This document shows, piece by piece, positions 12,005-22,510 of a stretch of DNA of 64,000 nt. Location of the stretch: positions 682,001-746,000 of the forward strand of contig JAQGEQ010000011.1 of the NCBI GenBank assembly GCA_034620365.1, written 5' to 3'. The notes under the pieces were generated by a model. The model was given only the letters and a program-made list of their open reading frames with translations, was not told the DNA's origin and ran no database searches. The translations under genes were made by a program, and so were the position numbers. Each line of letters begins with the position of its first letter. Position 1 is the stretch's first letter. The stretch comes from Pegea sp. RAD2-039 (Eukaryota; Chordata; Thaliacea; Salpida; Salpidae).

Positions 12005-12480
12005 TTACTGAAATATAAATTTGATATTACAACACAAGTTTTTTCTATGTATTTGTTCTTATTCGGTATTAATCAAAAATCAAATACTTTTTTATATTGA
12101 TTTGTTGTGCATCTAAATAAACACGATTAAAATTAAAAAATGTGATCTTTACGGAAAGTTATACTTTTTTAGGTTGTTTTGTCTGAATTAGAACAGTATT
12201 TCAGAAATAGGTTTAAATTGTTGTTCGAAAATTATTCGTAAAACTTGTTTACAACAGAAAAAATATCTCTGATTGAAATATCCAATTAAGCTTTGATTGT
12301 TCAAGTTAAGTTTTTTTACTCCCGTTTTTGTTTAGACAACAAAGCTTTTTTTGATTATTTAAATCTAGAGCAGGTTATACATCATTCTTTTCTGATGGTC
12401 TAAACATCATTATTTTCTTCATTTAAGTTTTTGAAATGTTGCATAGATAATAGTTTTTTGATGCTTATTTAAAATGTAAA
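12005..12480. other. Spacer after CTLD-5
   Basis: The first ~300 bp belong to duplication block A. No gene is supported. Confidence 0.45.
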
Positions 12481-12539
12481 AGGTGGAAGGGTCTTGTTAG
12501 TCTGGTAAAATAATATCGGAATTTAATGGTGGAGTTTAA

Positions 12540-12735
12540 GTCCCGTGGGCTTTTTCACTGTACTCAGTGTCGTTCTGGCAGCTCATACGACGCCAACAGG
12601 GTGCAGCCGCATCAATCTGTCTGTTCCGCTGCATAACCTGGCTAGTGTAGAGAATATAATCCTGCTGCAACAACTGGACATCTACAACTTCTGCCCTGGC
12701 ACATCTATGGTATACATGGCTGTTAGCTTAGCTTT
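12540..12735 (+). mobile_element. SINE-like repeat body, copy 1
   Basis: A GC-richer island in AT-rich DNA. About 190 bp align, in inverse orientation, with 57230-57415, sharing CAATCTGTCTGTTCCGCTGC, TACTCAGTGT.GTTCTGG and TTCTGCCCT. In the second copy this body follows a tRNA-Val-like head. Here the corresponding upstream part (about 12480-12540) is too degraded to show a tRNA. A 75-codon ORF over it is an accident of the repeat. Confidence 0.7.
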
Positions 12736-13127
12736 TCGAATCTTTTTCCTACTTTTTAATTATACTTTTTAAAATAGTAAAAATCATCAAAGTTTTGTTA
12801 AACTGTTTTACTAAATAAAACAGCAACGTAGCATGACTGCCTACAATTGATACATATAATTTGCCAAGTCACTGTGATAAACAAATAAAAGCGACGGGGT
12901 GTGGTAAAGTTTAATTGTTAACCACATCTATAAAGCCAAGATAAAAGTAGCATGTAGCAGACATATGTACAGAGGTTGATACAGAACTTGTTTTAAAAAG
13001 CTTTTAGTTTGAGATTATTTATGCAGAAGCTGTATAAGAGTAGATGATAGTTTTTCATGCTTAAATTTACAAAAGTATTTTGAGAAAAGGTAAATATCAT
13101 TTCTAAACTTTCTATAACTTTTTTAGA
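12736..13127. other. Spacer and probable 5' region of the SDR gene
   Basis: No coding exon is seen. A TTTTTTAG acceptor-like site lies just before 13128, so the SDR mRNA may have a spliced (or trans-spliced) 5' leader. Confidence 0.35.
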
Positions 13128-13151
13128 TTGAATAAGAAACCAATTTTAACA

Positions 13152-13973
13152 ATGGTGAAAGTAGCTGTAATAAGTGGTTCAAATAAAGGAATTGGTCTAG
13201 CAATTGTTCGTGCATTGTGCAAGTCTTTTGATGGAGAAGTTTATATTACATCACGTGATGAAAAAAGAGGTTTAGAAGCTGTTAAGTTGTTGCAGGGTGA
13301 AGGGCTCTCACCTAAATATCATCAACTTGACATAAATGATGACAAGAGTATTGAAAAGTTACGGGGGTATCTTGTATCGAGTTATCAAGGTATTGATGTT
13401 TTGGTAAACAATGCAGCGATTGCTTTCAAGTCAGCTGATACTACACCATTCGGTGAGCAAGCTGTTGTAACTATGAAGACAAATTATCATTCGCTCGTCA
13501 AAGTTTGTGATCTTCTTATTCCTATAGTGAAGCCAGGAGGAAGAATAGTAACAGTCTCTAGCATGGGAAGTTTTATGAGCTTAAAGAAATGTAGCCAAGA
13601 AAATCAGAACTTTTTCCGTTCTACAAACATCACAGTTAATGAACTAACCGATAAACTAAACGATTTTGTAAAAAACGCCCAAAATGGGACTAATATACAA
13701 GCTGGGTACTCTGATTCAGCTTACGGTATGAGTAAGATTGGAGCTACTGTTTTGACTCGAATTTGGGCAAAACGACTTGCAAAAGAAGAAAAAGAAGATA
13801 TTGTTATCAATGCTTGTTGTCCTGGATGGATTCGAACAGATATGGGAGGTTCTAAAGCAAGTAAGTTACCAGATGAAGGTGCTATTACACCGGTGTATCT
13901 AGCTACACTACCAGCAAATATTAAAGATATGAATGGAAAGTTTTTCTCAGACAAATCGGTAAAAGTTTGGTAA
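13152..13973 (+). CDS. CBR1-like: Carbonyl reductase-type short-chain dehydrogenase (CBR1-like), 273 aa
   Basis: Intronless coding region for a cytosolic NADPH-dependent carbonyl reductase of the classical SDR type. Such enzymes reduce ketones, aldehydes and quinones to alcohols. The Rossmann cofactor motif is SGSNKGIG (residues 8-15), with Gly residues conserved. NNAAIAF (86-92) is the CBR1 form of the NNAG motif. The catalytic Ser is in TVSSMGS (about 134-140), and the YxxxK pair is Y191/K195 in SAYGMSKIG. CCPGWIRTDMGG (222-233) is the family's C-terminal cofactor loop. Length is close to human CBR1 (277 aa). I chose the ATG at 13152 because it starts directly at MVKVAVISG, the usual family start; the open frame extends 24 bases further upstream without an ATG. 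It is convergent with SKA1, 306 bp between stops. Confidence 0.95.
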   Translation: MVKVAVISGSNKGIGLAIVRALCKSFDGEVYITSRDEKRGLEAVKLLQGEGLSPKYHQLDINDDKSIEKLRGYLVSSYQGIDVLVNNAAIAFKSADTTPFGEQAVVTMKTNYHSLVKVCDLLIPIVKPGGRIVTVSSMGSFMSLKKCSQENQNFFRSTNITVNELTDKLNDFVKNAQNGTNIQAGYSDSAYGMSKIGATVLTRIWAKRLAKEEKEDIVINACCPGWIRTDMGGSKASKLPDEGAITPVYLATLPANIKDMNGKFFSDKSVKVW

Positions 13974-14279
13974 ATGCTTTAAAGTTCTCAAATTGTAGAT
14001 TGTTAGTAGCAATGTTGAATAATGCATATATCAAAGTAGTATCTATTGTAAAGGCTTTTAAGTAGCATATATAATGAGTTGCATGATTGTTTACTATTTG
14101 ATAGAATTAATTTAATTCTAAAAATTTTAAATGAAATAAGTTTTGATAAACTCTCAAGTAAGTTCTTTAAATATTCGGAAACTTGTTTAATGAATTCGTA
14201 AAATCTATTAAAGAGAAATGAATTGAAAATTGAAATAGTTCAAGACAAGATCATTTTTAGGATAAACTCTAATGAAAGT

Positions 14280-16669
14280 TTACTCAAGACAATATTTGAC
14301 GCTACTTTTACGTCGTATTTCTTTGATCTTTGAAAGATTACGTAAGATCAAAAATATTTGTTCTTTAGTTTTTTTCATTGTTCTCAACATAACAGTATTT
14401 TCATTAATATCTTCATCGTCAAAATATATTTCATATTTCGTACCTAGAAATATTTAAGATACAAAAATATTAAGTATTAAATTTCTGATAAATTACCTTT
14501 CAATTCAATAAGTCCTTTAGAATATTCTCCTCTTTTCTTTCTATCAGCCAATGAAAGCTTGCTCTTCGGTTTTCTTAAGAAAGCTTGCTTGATCTTCAAG
14601 ATTTTGTTGACTTCTACAACTCCGTTATTAATTTGTTCCAATGTTAGACGCCCTTTAACATGTCTATATAAAAGCTTTATTAGTAAATGCTTAAAACAGA
14701 TTTATCAATAAAAATCTTGGACAAAATGACCAGAAGATTTTATTAAAAATCACAATATCAATTTAATTAAGTCTATCAGCTTTTCAAACTAAATAATTTA
14801 TTTTAGTTTAGAAATTAAATAGTAATAAGTTTTAACATTGTAAAACGATTAAATAGAAATCAATTTTGATATAATTCAAATTCTCAAAGAAGATCTAGAA
14901 AACATTAATATATATTGAGCGGCATTTTTAACATAAGTTTTTTTAAATTAAGATAAAGCTGGTCCTAAAATGTGTCTTATATTTATACAATAATTTATTT
15001 TAAAGAAAAAACAGAATTCAGATTAATTAATACTATCAAATAAAATAAAGCAGATAGAATAAAAAGTTCACAATCTTATTATCTATCAAAAAACAAGTTT
15101 TAATTAGTTAAGGCATCGTTAAACTAGTGACAATTTTCTTTTAGAAATAATTACAACTATTTATAAGCTACAATATGAATAAAATAAATATTATAACCAC
15201 TTTGGAAGTTCATTGAATGCTTCTAAACTTATTAAATCAATAGATTTCAATTGTTGAGCAGCAACTTTTGGAGCTGAAATTTCTTTGGCTTGACTTATTA
15301 TCCGTTCTACAAATAGAATGTGAAAAGATTAGATATTCATTTATGACGAGTATTAATCTAACAGGTTTTCTAATTTAGCCTCAAAAGACAGGGGACTGTG
15401 TCTGCTAGAAGCAGGTTCAGTAAACATCTGGGTTAAAACTAAGATTAATTATATAATAACACATAACCAACTATCAGCAAGTTTTGCGAGTGATACTGCA
15501 AAAAGTCCTATACAAGATTGATAGAGATTAGTTAAATTTTTAACCATAAATATTTAATAATAGATATAACAAATTTATAAATCTAACATACAATGAAATA
15601 ATTAATAAATAAGTTTCAAAGTTATTTTTTAATTGACAAATAAAGGTAAAGAATGAAAAATATAATGATTTACTTGGGCAATTATCATGCATATTTGTTA
15701 CATACTCCTTAGATGTAAGTTTCTTTAACTTTTCAGAGAGCATACTATGGAAGTCCTGCTGAATTTGTTTAACCATTTTACCATTAAACTGAAAATCAAA
15801 TGGGAAAAATTTAAATAAGAAGAATGATTTTTAATAATAAACCATAAAATTTACTTTTAAACAATGATAGCTTGACTTTATGGAAAATCAAAAGCAATAA
15901 GTCAGTATAATAAATCATAGTTCAAAATTTTAAAAAATCTGATAAAGATACTAAATGCATAAGAAGTTATAAAACCATAGGTAATTGCCATAAATTGGTT
16001 GAAATAATATCAGATATAAGTAAAGTTAGCAAAAACATTTTTAAATATAAATATTACACAAACACTACTGCGTCAAAATTATTTTATAAACCCCAAAAAA
16101 TAAAGCTTCAACTTATTTGTTAACATATTATATAAGCTAATATATATCTATTAAAATTTCTCAGAGATAACTTTTTTAATATATAAAAATTATTATTAAA
16201 TATAAATTTCAAAAAAATTACAACCAGAAATAGTAGATCAACTTCAGAATATAGTATAAAAAATAATTGTCTAAAGTTTCAATATAAGCATGACAAAAGC
16301 AAATTAAAATTTATACAAAACATAAAAGGTTAAGCAATGTTAATTAAAGCTAATCAAAGAAATAAGTTAAAACAGTTTTTAAAAACTTTAAAGTTATCTT
16401 ATTTTATAATAACTTGAAGTCCTTGTCAAACTTTTATATTAAATTCACAACAATATATTTACCCTTAGTTTTGCTAAGGACTCTTGTTCCTTAGCATGGG
16501 ACTCCTTTACTTGATTTATAATTTTTTGCACATCACGAATAAGTTCAACTTCTTCATTTTCCTTATTTGGAGATGAACTTAATTGCTCAAGAACTTGTTC
16601 TATTTTACTCAAATGTAACTTACAATTTGATAAACGATCATTAAGACAACCAATAAATAAATCTGTCAT
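14280..16669 (-). CDS. SKA1: Spindle and kinetochore-associated protein 1 (SKA1), 258 aa
   Basis: Five minus-strand exons whose phases fit: 16445-16669, 15674-15788, 15201-15306, 14497-14663 and 14280-14443. SKA1 is a subunit of the outer-kinetochore Ska complex that couples chromosomes to microtubules. The N-terminal part (MTDLFIGCLNDRLSNCKLHL ... KEQESLAKLR) is coiled-coil, as expected for complex assembly. The C-terminal microtubule-binding winged-helix domain begins FNELPKHVKGRLTLEQIN, matching the family motif F..P.y.KgRLty.qIN, and continues LRKPKSKLSLADRKK. It ends in KEQIFLILRNLSKIKEIR, the family's terminal helix. Length matches human SKA1 (255 aa). The ATG at 16669 gives that length; another in-frame ATG at 16699 precedes it, but an acceptor-like CATTTAG lies between them, so the first may be in a leader intron. 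It is head-to-head with LZTFL1. Confidence 0.92.
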
Positions 16670-16699
16670 TTCAATACTACCTAAATGAAGTAAGTTCAA

Positions 16700-17500
16700 A
16701 AATACTTTTTACTGCTTCATCAACACAGGTAGCACAAACATTTATGAAAAATCAGAACAAAAATGAATCAAGTAAATGAAATTAAAACCAAAGTCTAGTT
16801 TCTTTTAGTATTTAACATTTTTGTTTCTTAAGAACTTTGGGGCTAATAGAAAAAGGGTAATTTAAAAACAAAACCTGGATTTAAACAAAATTTTATAAAA
16901 GTAATCTGTTTTTTAATAAGAAAGCTAGATATCATTAATGAAGTTACAGTGAAGCCACAAGAAATTAATAAAGTTGTTTATTTAATTTTATTAGATAGCA
17001 AGTATGAATATTTTCAGAAAAAATTTAAAAATCAATATATACAACATAATAAAATATCTAACAACACCAACTTGAAAAATATCAGAGTATACATAAAAAT
17101 GTTAAAGAGAAAGAACTGTGTTTATTAGAATTGCCTATATCTAGATTGAAAATAAGCGCGAACCTGTAAGCCCAAAAATATTGAAAATCTGGCTTTTATA
17201 AGAAACGTTTTAGTGATTAGTATAAAGACTAAAACTTTTATGGAAGTAAAAAGCAATCACTTTATGAGCTTTTTTCAATACCTCTAAAACAATTTTTAGC
17301 TGATTTAATCGACTAAGGGTGGCATTTATTTGTTTGAAATTAAAAATTATATCGAATTGATTATGATTAGTAAAGGTTAAACTATTGAAATTAGAAAATG
17401 CTGCCAGAAATCGGAAGTTTTTTAAGGATTAAATACCTTAAGTACTTCGTTAAAAAGCCAAATATGGAACTACATATTGGATTCTGAATCGTGAATAGTA
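16700..17500. other. Upstream region of SKA1, no other gene seen
   Basis: AT-rich, and probably holds any SKA1 leader exon and its promoter. No conserved motif is recognised. Confidence 0.35.
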
Positions 17501-17504
17501 ATAA

Positions 17505-17600
17505 TTGAGAAGGGCCTTGCCGGTTGTGCTCAATAGGTGCTGTTAATATCGCCAGTTCGAGTATTCTGCTGCGATATACTCTAAATTGATGATGGTATTT
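17505..17600. other. GC-richer repeat-like island
   Basis: A short stretch with GCCTTGCCGGTTGTGCTCAA and CCAGTTCGAGTATTC stands out from the AT-rich background. AGTTCGAG resembles a Pol III box B and GTGCTCAATAGG a poor box A, but their spacing is too short for a tRNA. Possibly an old SINE fragment. Confidence 0.3.
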
Positions 17601-18039
17601 GAAGGTAAAAATGTATTATAAAGTCGAAAAGTAAAGTACGATAACTATTTAGATGAACTAAGAAAAGGAAAAACTCTTAGATAAATTTTAGAAAAAATTC
17701 AAACCATTTTAATTGAATAACAAGTTAACAGTTTGCAAAATGGACCTATTTTACAGCTTTTGATTGTTATTTGATTAAATATTTTTTTGACTTAATAATC
17801 TTTGTGGTTTTTCATATCTTTTTCCAAGTGGGAAAAGAAAGATAACGATTTATTTTAAGCTTTATCTTAAACTTTTGAATATTTCTATACAAGTTTGAGT
17901 GTAGTATTGTAATAACAAATTGTTTTCCCTTTTAAATTAGAGTATAAAATTTACAAATACAGTTAAATATAAGCATATATCCAAGCCCCCTAGTAATAAG
18001 TTGGTAATTTAATCTACCCTTTGTGCATGAGTTAAATCT

Positions 18040-18245
18040 CACCTTAGAGATAGATAAGGCTTGCTACGCTATATAACACTATAAGCTAATGAGCGCAGTA
18101 AGTATCTTACCCAGTATATTTCAACTGTATAATAGTTGCTTTTCAGGAAACCCAGACAGAAAATCTACTGTTCGTTGACCTCGTAGTCAATGTCTGAGCT
18201 CACTGGATCGCGTCGCCATTATACCTAAAGGAAACAGCTTAGTAT
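18040..18245. other. Unclassified GC-richer island between SKA1 and LZTFL1
   Basis: Includes ATCTACTGTTCGTTGACCTC and GAGCTCACTGGATCGCGTCG. There is no open frame beyond short stretches. It sits in the divergent intergenic region about 560 bp before the LZTFL1 start codon, so it could be promoter, leader or repeat. Sequence alone does not decide. Confidence 0.25.
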
Positions 18246-18803
18246 AATACATTTTTAATTCCAATTAAAGTTTATGCTCAAGCAGGATAGAAAGCCGTCA
18301 ACGTTTTTCCATCTACTGCTTTGGAGGCTCCATCAAATTAGGCTATTGAATATAATATAATATTTCATAGCAATTTTAGTATTTTGCTTTATAGTAAACA
18401 GCGTAGTTGAGGCTATAAATCTTTAAATTTCTATCTTTGTCTACGAGAAGTTTAAATTTATAGTGATGTCTTCATTATTATTCATAAAAGCTTAATACGT
18501 AAAAACTTCAAGTTTACCTGTTTATGCTTTTATACTGCTCCCTAAAATTAAATATTCAAAACTATATAAAATGATATAGCCTAACAAAAATATATAAAAT
18601 TGTAAATTTATATAAATATATTTTAGAAATATACATTATATAACTAAAAAATAGTTAAGAAAAACTTAATTAAATTTATTATTTTATTGAGTTTGTAAAC
18701 GCTGTCAACTATAATCGGTTTCTAACAGAAGCCATTCTGTTTGTACACAACATTATAAGAAGTTGTTGATATTGTGATCTCTTAAATTTATTTTAATGTT
18801 ATA

Positions 18804-21008
18804 ATGGTAAGCATTTTCAAATTATAAAATTTGGATTTACTAAGTGAAAGTTTTGTAAATTTTAGTTTATTTTCTATTGATAAGTTCTTTGCAAACTGTC
18901 TCTAATGATATACTTTTTTTTAACTTTAGCTTTTTTAATCTTAGGTTTCTTATTTATTGAGATCTAGCTTTTTAAGTTACAACTTCTTAAAGATTTATGT
19001 TTTAAAATCTAAATAAAGTTATGATTTTATTTTTAGGCAAATAATCTTGGATTAAATGACCATCATCATCAACAGGCTATTAACTTTGTGAGGTTCTGTC
19101 GTTATAAAAGAATTCAAAGTCTTAAAGGAGTAGAGCAATGTTTTTCAGATTTAGAAGATAGCAGGTAAGACTCAATATAAAATAAGCAGCAATGTGAAAG
19201 TATATTTAGACATTATTATTTTTTAACAAAATACTGACAATCAAACAACCGGTTACAGTAAAGTAAAATAATATTATTATAAATTTTACTAATTATCAAA
19301 GTTTTATAAGTTGTTGATAATCTTTTATTGTTTATTAATTGGAATTTACTGGTGATCTTTAATTTTTTTAAACTATCTACAGATTGTATGATGATACATA
19401 CACAAATGATGAATTAAAAGAGATTCTTGGAAACTTATTAAAATCTGTTCATACAGAAATTGAATCTGAACTTTTAAACTCAGCCCACACAAGTGTTTTA
19501 TTGTTAAGACAGTTGCTGACACAGGCTGAAAAGTGGCATCTTAAACTTAACTGTGATGTTTCTGAGCTTGAAAACAGGTTTCATTCATTAAACATTAAAA
19601 AATATTTTATTTCTAACAACTTTTTGAGACATTAAGAACAGTTACTTGCTTATCTTTAGTCTTTGAATGGTTTTTAGAAATTAGCTATCCTATGGTATTT
19701 AATATTTTTTAAAGCACAATGATATTTTTAATTTTAATTTTTCTGTATTTTTAACAAAGTTTTTTGCAGGGAGCTTCTTGAACAGATAGCCGCATTTGAA
19801 ACAAAAGAACTGAGTTTATCTTCTGGTAATGACCTCAGCAAATTGAAGCTTAATCCGATCAATGAAACTGGAGGAGCAGAACTTTTGAACAATGAAATTA
19901 GAAGGTTGAGAGCTGAAAATAACAATTTGTTAACTGTGATTAAAAAACAAGAAGATTCCGTTTACGAATGTGAAAGTGTGAACAAAAAACTGAAGAAACA
20001 AATTGAAGAGCAGGATAATAAACCAAAAGTCAGATCAAGTTTTTCAATTGTTTCATGGAGTTCATTTATTTAATTGTATTTTGTTTTGAATAATTCAAAA
20101 CAGTTTTCCAAGCTGAATTGTTTTGTTTTATTTCCACTTTTCACGGAGAACAAATGATTTTTTCGCTAAATTGTTTAGAAATCATACATTTCATAGAATG
20201 AAAGAAGTAATCTTGTAGATTTTCCCTCAACTCTTTTAAGTAAAACATGATTTAAGACATTCTATAATAAGTTAGAACATTAGTTTGTAGCTATCTAAAT
20301 AATTTATATCTTGTTTTCTATTAAGTTTTTTTTAACTTAAGTTTTTACTGTACAGAGCTTATCTCAAACAAAAGAATTGGAAACTGAAATAAGAAATCTT
20401 CGTTTGGAGCTAGAAAGTAAGAAAGAAGCTGGTAATCCATCAAATAAAGAATTGATAGAAAATCTAACTTCTACTAAACATGAATTATTACGTGTACAAG
20501 TAAATATTTTATTTGTTTATTTTACTTACTCTTATTTTTGTTGTATTTCTCCTAAGTTTGATTTTTGTCAACTAAATATTTATCGAGTCAGAGTAATTTG
20601 TTTAAAAACTTTTTCTTACTAATTTCATCCAACATTTTTTTCTTCAAATTTTCATTGATAATTATACCAAGTATTATATTTGAGCAGCTAACTCACAAAA
20701 CTTGACTAATATTTCCAATTTCTTATGATTTTAGGATCAATTAGAAATGGCGTCTAAAGAACTCGATTTAAAAATTCAACAAACAAACGCTTACAAAAAT
20801 CTTAAAGATATGTTAATTAAAAAGAATGAACAAATAAAAGAGCTTCGTCAACAATTAAAAATGTAGGTTTTCGTGAAAACTCAACAAACTGATTGATAGT
20901 TTTCAAATGTATGGAAAATCATAGCTTTTGTTTTGTCTCTAACCTATAGCATGTTTTCTAATACTTACACTTTCTGCTTTTTTATTTAGAAAAGAAGATT
21001 GCGAGTGA
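18804..21008 (+). CDS. LZTFL1: Leucine zipper transcription factor-like 1 (LZTFL1), 291 aa
   Basis: Seven exons with consistent phases: 18804-18806 (the ATG alone, then GTAAGC), 19037-19164, 19383-19577, 19770-20028, 20356-20499, 20735-20862 and 20990-21008. LZTFL1 binds the BBSome and regulates ciliary entry/exit of membrane cargo such as Smoothened. Family hallmarks are NLGLNDHHHQQAINFVRF at the N-terminus, SELLNSAHTSVLLLRQLL.QAEKWHLKL, SELENRELLEQIAAFE, LNPINETGGAELLNNEI, and the coiled-coil C-terminal half with ELLRVQDQLEMA.KELDLKIQQT and KKNEQIKELRQQL. The last seven codons come from a 19-nt exon; without that splice the frame would stop one codon later at TAG. Length is near human (299 aa). 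The AATAAA at 21150 fits the 3' end. Exon 4's donor (20028/20029) is inferred from phase. Confidence 0.96.
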
Positions 21009-21149
21009 AATTCGGAGATTTCTTTGTAGACTTTTCGAAAATGATGTTTTTCTTGTTGTCATCAAATGCCTCTGTACAAAATATTGTAACTTTATTTTTC
21101 ATAACTATTTGCTTATCTTACTGGATTGTATAATATGTCATATCCTCAT

Positions 21150-21155
21150 AATAAA
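21150..21155 (+). other. Candidate poly(A) signal of LZTFL1
   Basis: AATAAA 142 bases past the LZTFL1 stop, in AT-rich 3' UTR-like sequence. Position fits; cleavage is not demonstrated. Confidence 0.5.
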
Positions 21156-21614
21156 TATAGTTTTAGACTTTATATGAGTTTGCTCTTTATAATTATGAAA
21201 TCAAGCCCAAGCTGGGAAAACTGTTCTCAAGCAAGTTCTTCCCTAGAAGGTTGATGGTAATTAGAAGACACGATTACTTTAATGTGTTTGTTTCGAAAAT
21301 TTGCATTTTCTTATGTTAGCTGAAATGAGAATTCTATTTTAACACAATTTCATGATATTATTTATAAATTATAAACAAACTGTCGTTTTACTGAATTGCT
21401 ATACAATTTATCCATAAGCACGTTATATTTAATGTGAATAAATTTGAGTTTTGTATCTTTGATACTTATTACATGTTGAAACCCAAGTTAAGCTGCTTAA
21501 GTGTTTACTGAAAATATTAACCCAAAATATTAACAAAAACGCAATTGCTTTGAATAAAATTAATCAAAATCTACAAACTATTCTGATGAAACTTACAGCT
21601 TATAAATAGGTGTA
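21156..21614. other. Spacer between LZTFL1 and the duplication
   Basis: Nothing recognisable. It ends at the left copy of the ~257-bp direct repeat. Confidence 0.4.
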
Positions 21615-21871
21615 TCTACAAAACAAACGTTGTAAAAATAAACTAGGTCATGATGGTAAACGATTTTGCCATCAAGTATTTAGATCATCTCATCGCTTCT
21701 GCATTTAATCTTCTTCTGAAGTAACAACTTGATAAATGTAATATGAACAATACTCAAAAAACATTATCAAAATTATAAATTTATTTATTTTCTGTATTTC
21801 AATATTTGAAAATAAAATAGCAGATGTAACCTCAAGCTGTTTAATGAAAATAGTTGATATAAGAGAAATTA
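21615..21871 (+). repeat. Left copy of the ~257-bp direct repeat flanking block B
   Basis: Starts TCTACAAAACAAACGTTGTA and ends ...AAGAGAAATTA. It is nearly identical to 25508-25765, just outside the right edge of the duplicated CTLD block. The right copy abuts the putative last exon of the CMC1-like gene, so this copy is best read as duplicated target DNA created when the block was inserted. Confidence 0.85.
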
Positions 21872-21959
21872 ATTTACTAATTTAGTTTTAAACCAACAAT
21901 TTATTACACTATCCATCTGTAAAACGCTTTTATAAGTTAATTAAATTATTTGTAAACAG

Positions 21960-22510
21960 AATGCATTCCTAGTGTGAAAGTCAATGGGAATTGTTATTTC
22001 ATTGGAAGGAAAAGAAGAACTCAAATTTCTTCAATAAATTTTTGTAAGAGTCAAAGTGCTGTTATCGCCGGTCTAAAAGGAACCGTCTACAACCTCGTAA
22101 TTGATTACATTCGAACGATTATACCTAGTTTGACAGACAAAGGCGCAGCGGGTTTTTGAACTTCGTTCAATTATAATCTGACTGTAAGTTATTAAAAAGA
22201 AAATAATAGTGATTTAAAAACAACTCTTTAAAATGAATTAGTAATGTTTAATGTTTTTAATATTTTTTCAATATTTCACAACTCAGCAAAACGCAAAAAA
22301 TCCTTTTTACAGACTGGAAAAACAACTGACCACGAAGTTGTAGTTACACAGCCTCTCAACTGGTTTCCTCAGTTTCCTATGAATAACTATCCGGGTTGGA
22401 ATAAGGTTGCCGCCTATGTTTCAACTAATGTTTCCTTGACGAGACAAGGACTGTTTAATCATCCTGGAGCCGCTCTAATGTTTACTGTATGCGTTATGAA
22501 AATGGATTAG
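21960..22510 (+). pseudogene. CTLD-6: 5'-truncated copy of CTLD-4 with nonsense mutation
   Basis: Only exon 3 (21960-22183) and exon 4 (22313-22510) are present. Signal peptide and microexon were left behind at the duplication breakpoint. In exon 3 the Trp of the FW motif is TGA (22157-22159): CTLD-4 reads AAGFWTSF, here AAGF-stop. Splice sites and exon 4 remain intact (NWFPQFPMNNYPGWNKV ... FTVCVMKMD). Dead on arrival for secretion, and then further mutated. Confidence 0.85.

Larger units (their letters stand above)
8768..12303 (+). repeat. Segmental duplication, block A (source of 21872-25492)
   Basis: This block spans CTLD-4 exons 3-4, about 1.7 kb of intergenic DNA and the whole of CTLD-5. 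It is repeated in the same orientation at 21872-25492 with high identity in exons, introns and spacers. The left edge falls in CTLD-4 intron 2, just before CTAATTTAGTTTTAAACC. The right edge is near GATTGTTCAA, after which the copies part. The partner block is complete enough to count small differences, including a 49-bp insertion. Confidence 0.9.

Noticed and set aside
12545..12772. 75-codon ORF
   Set aside because: Lies over the SINE-like body; the second copy does not preserve the frame.
13128..13151. Upstream TTG-initiated extension of the SDR protein
   Set aside because: The family start is at the ATG 13152; the extra residues follow an acceptor-like TTTTAG and are probably leader.
14272..14457. 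Plus-strand ORF with hydrophobic residues
   Set aside because: Antisense of SKA1 exon 5.
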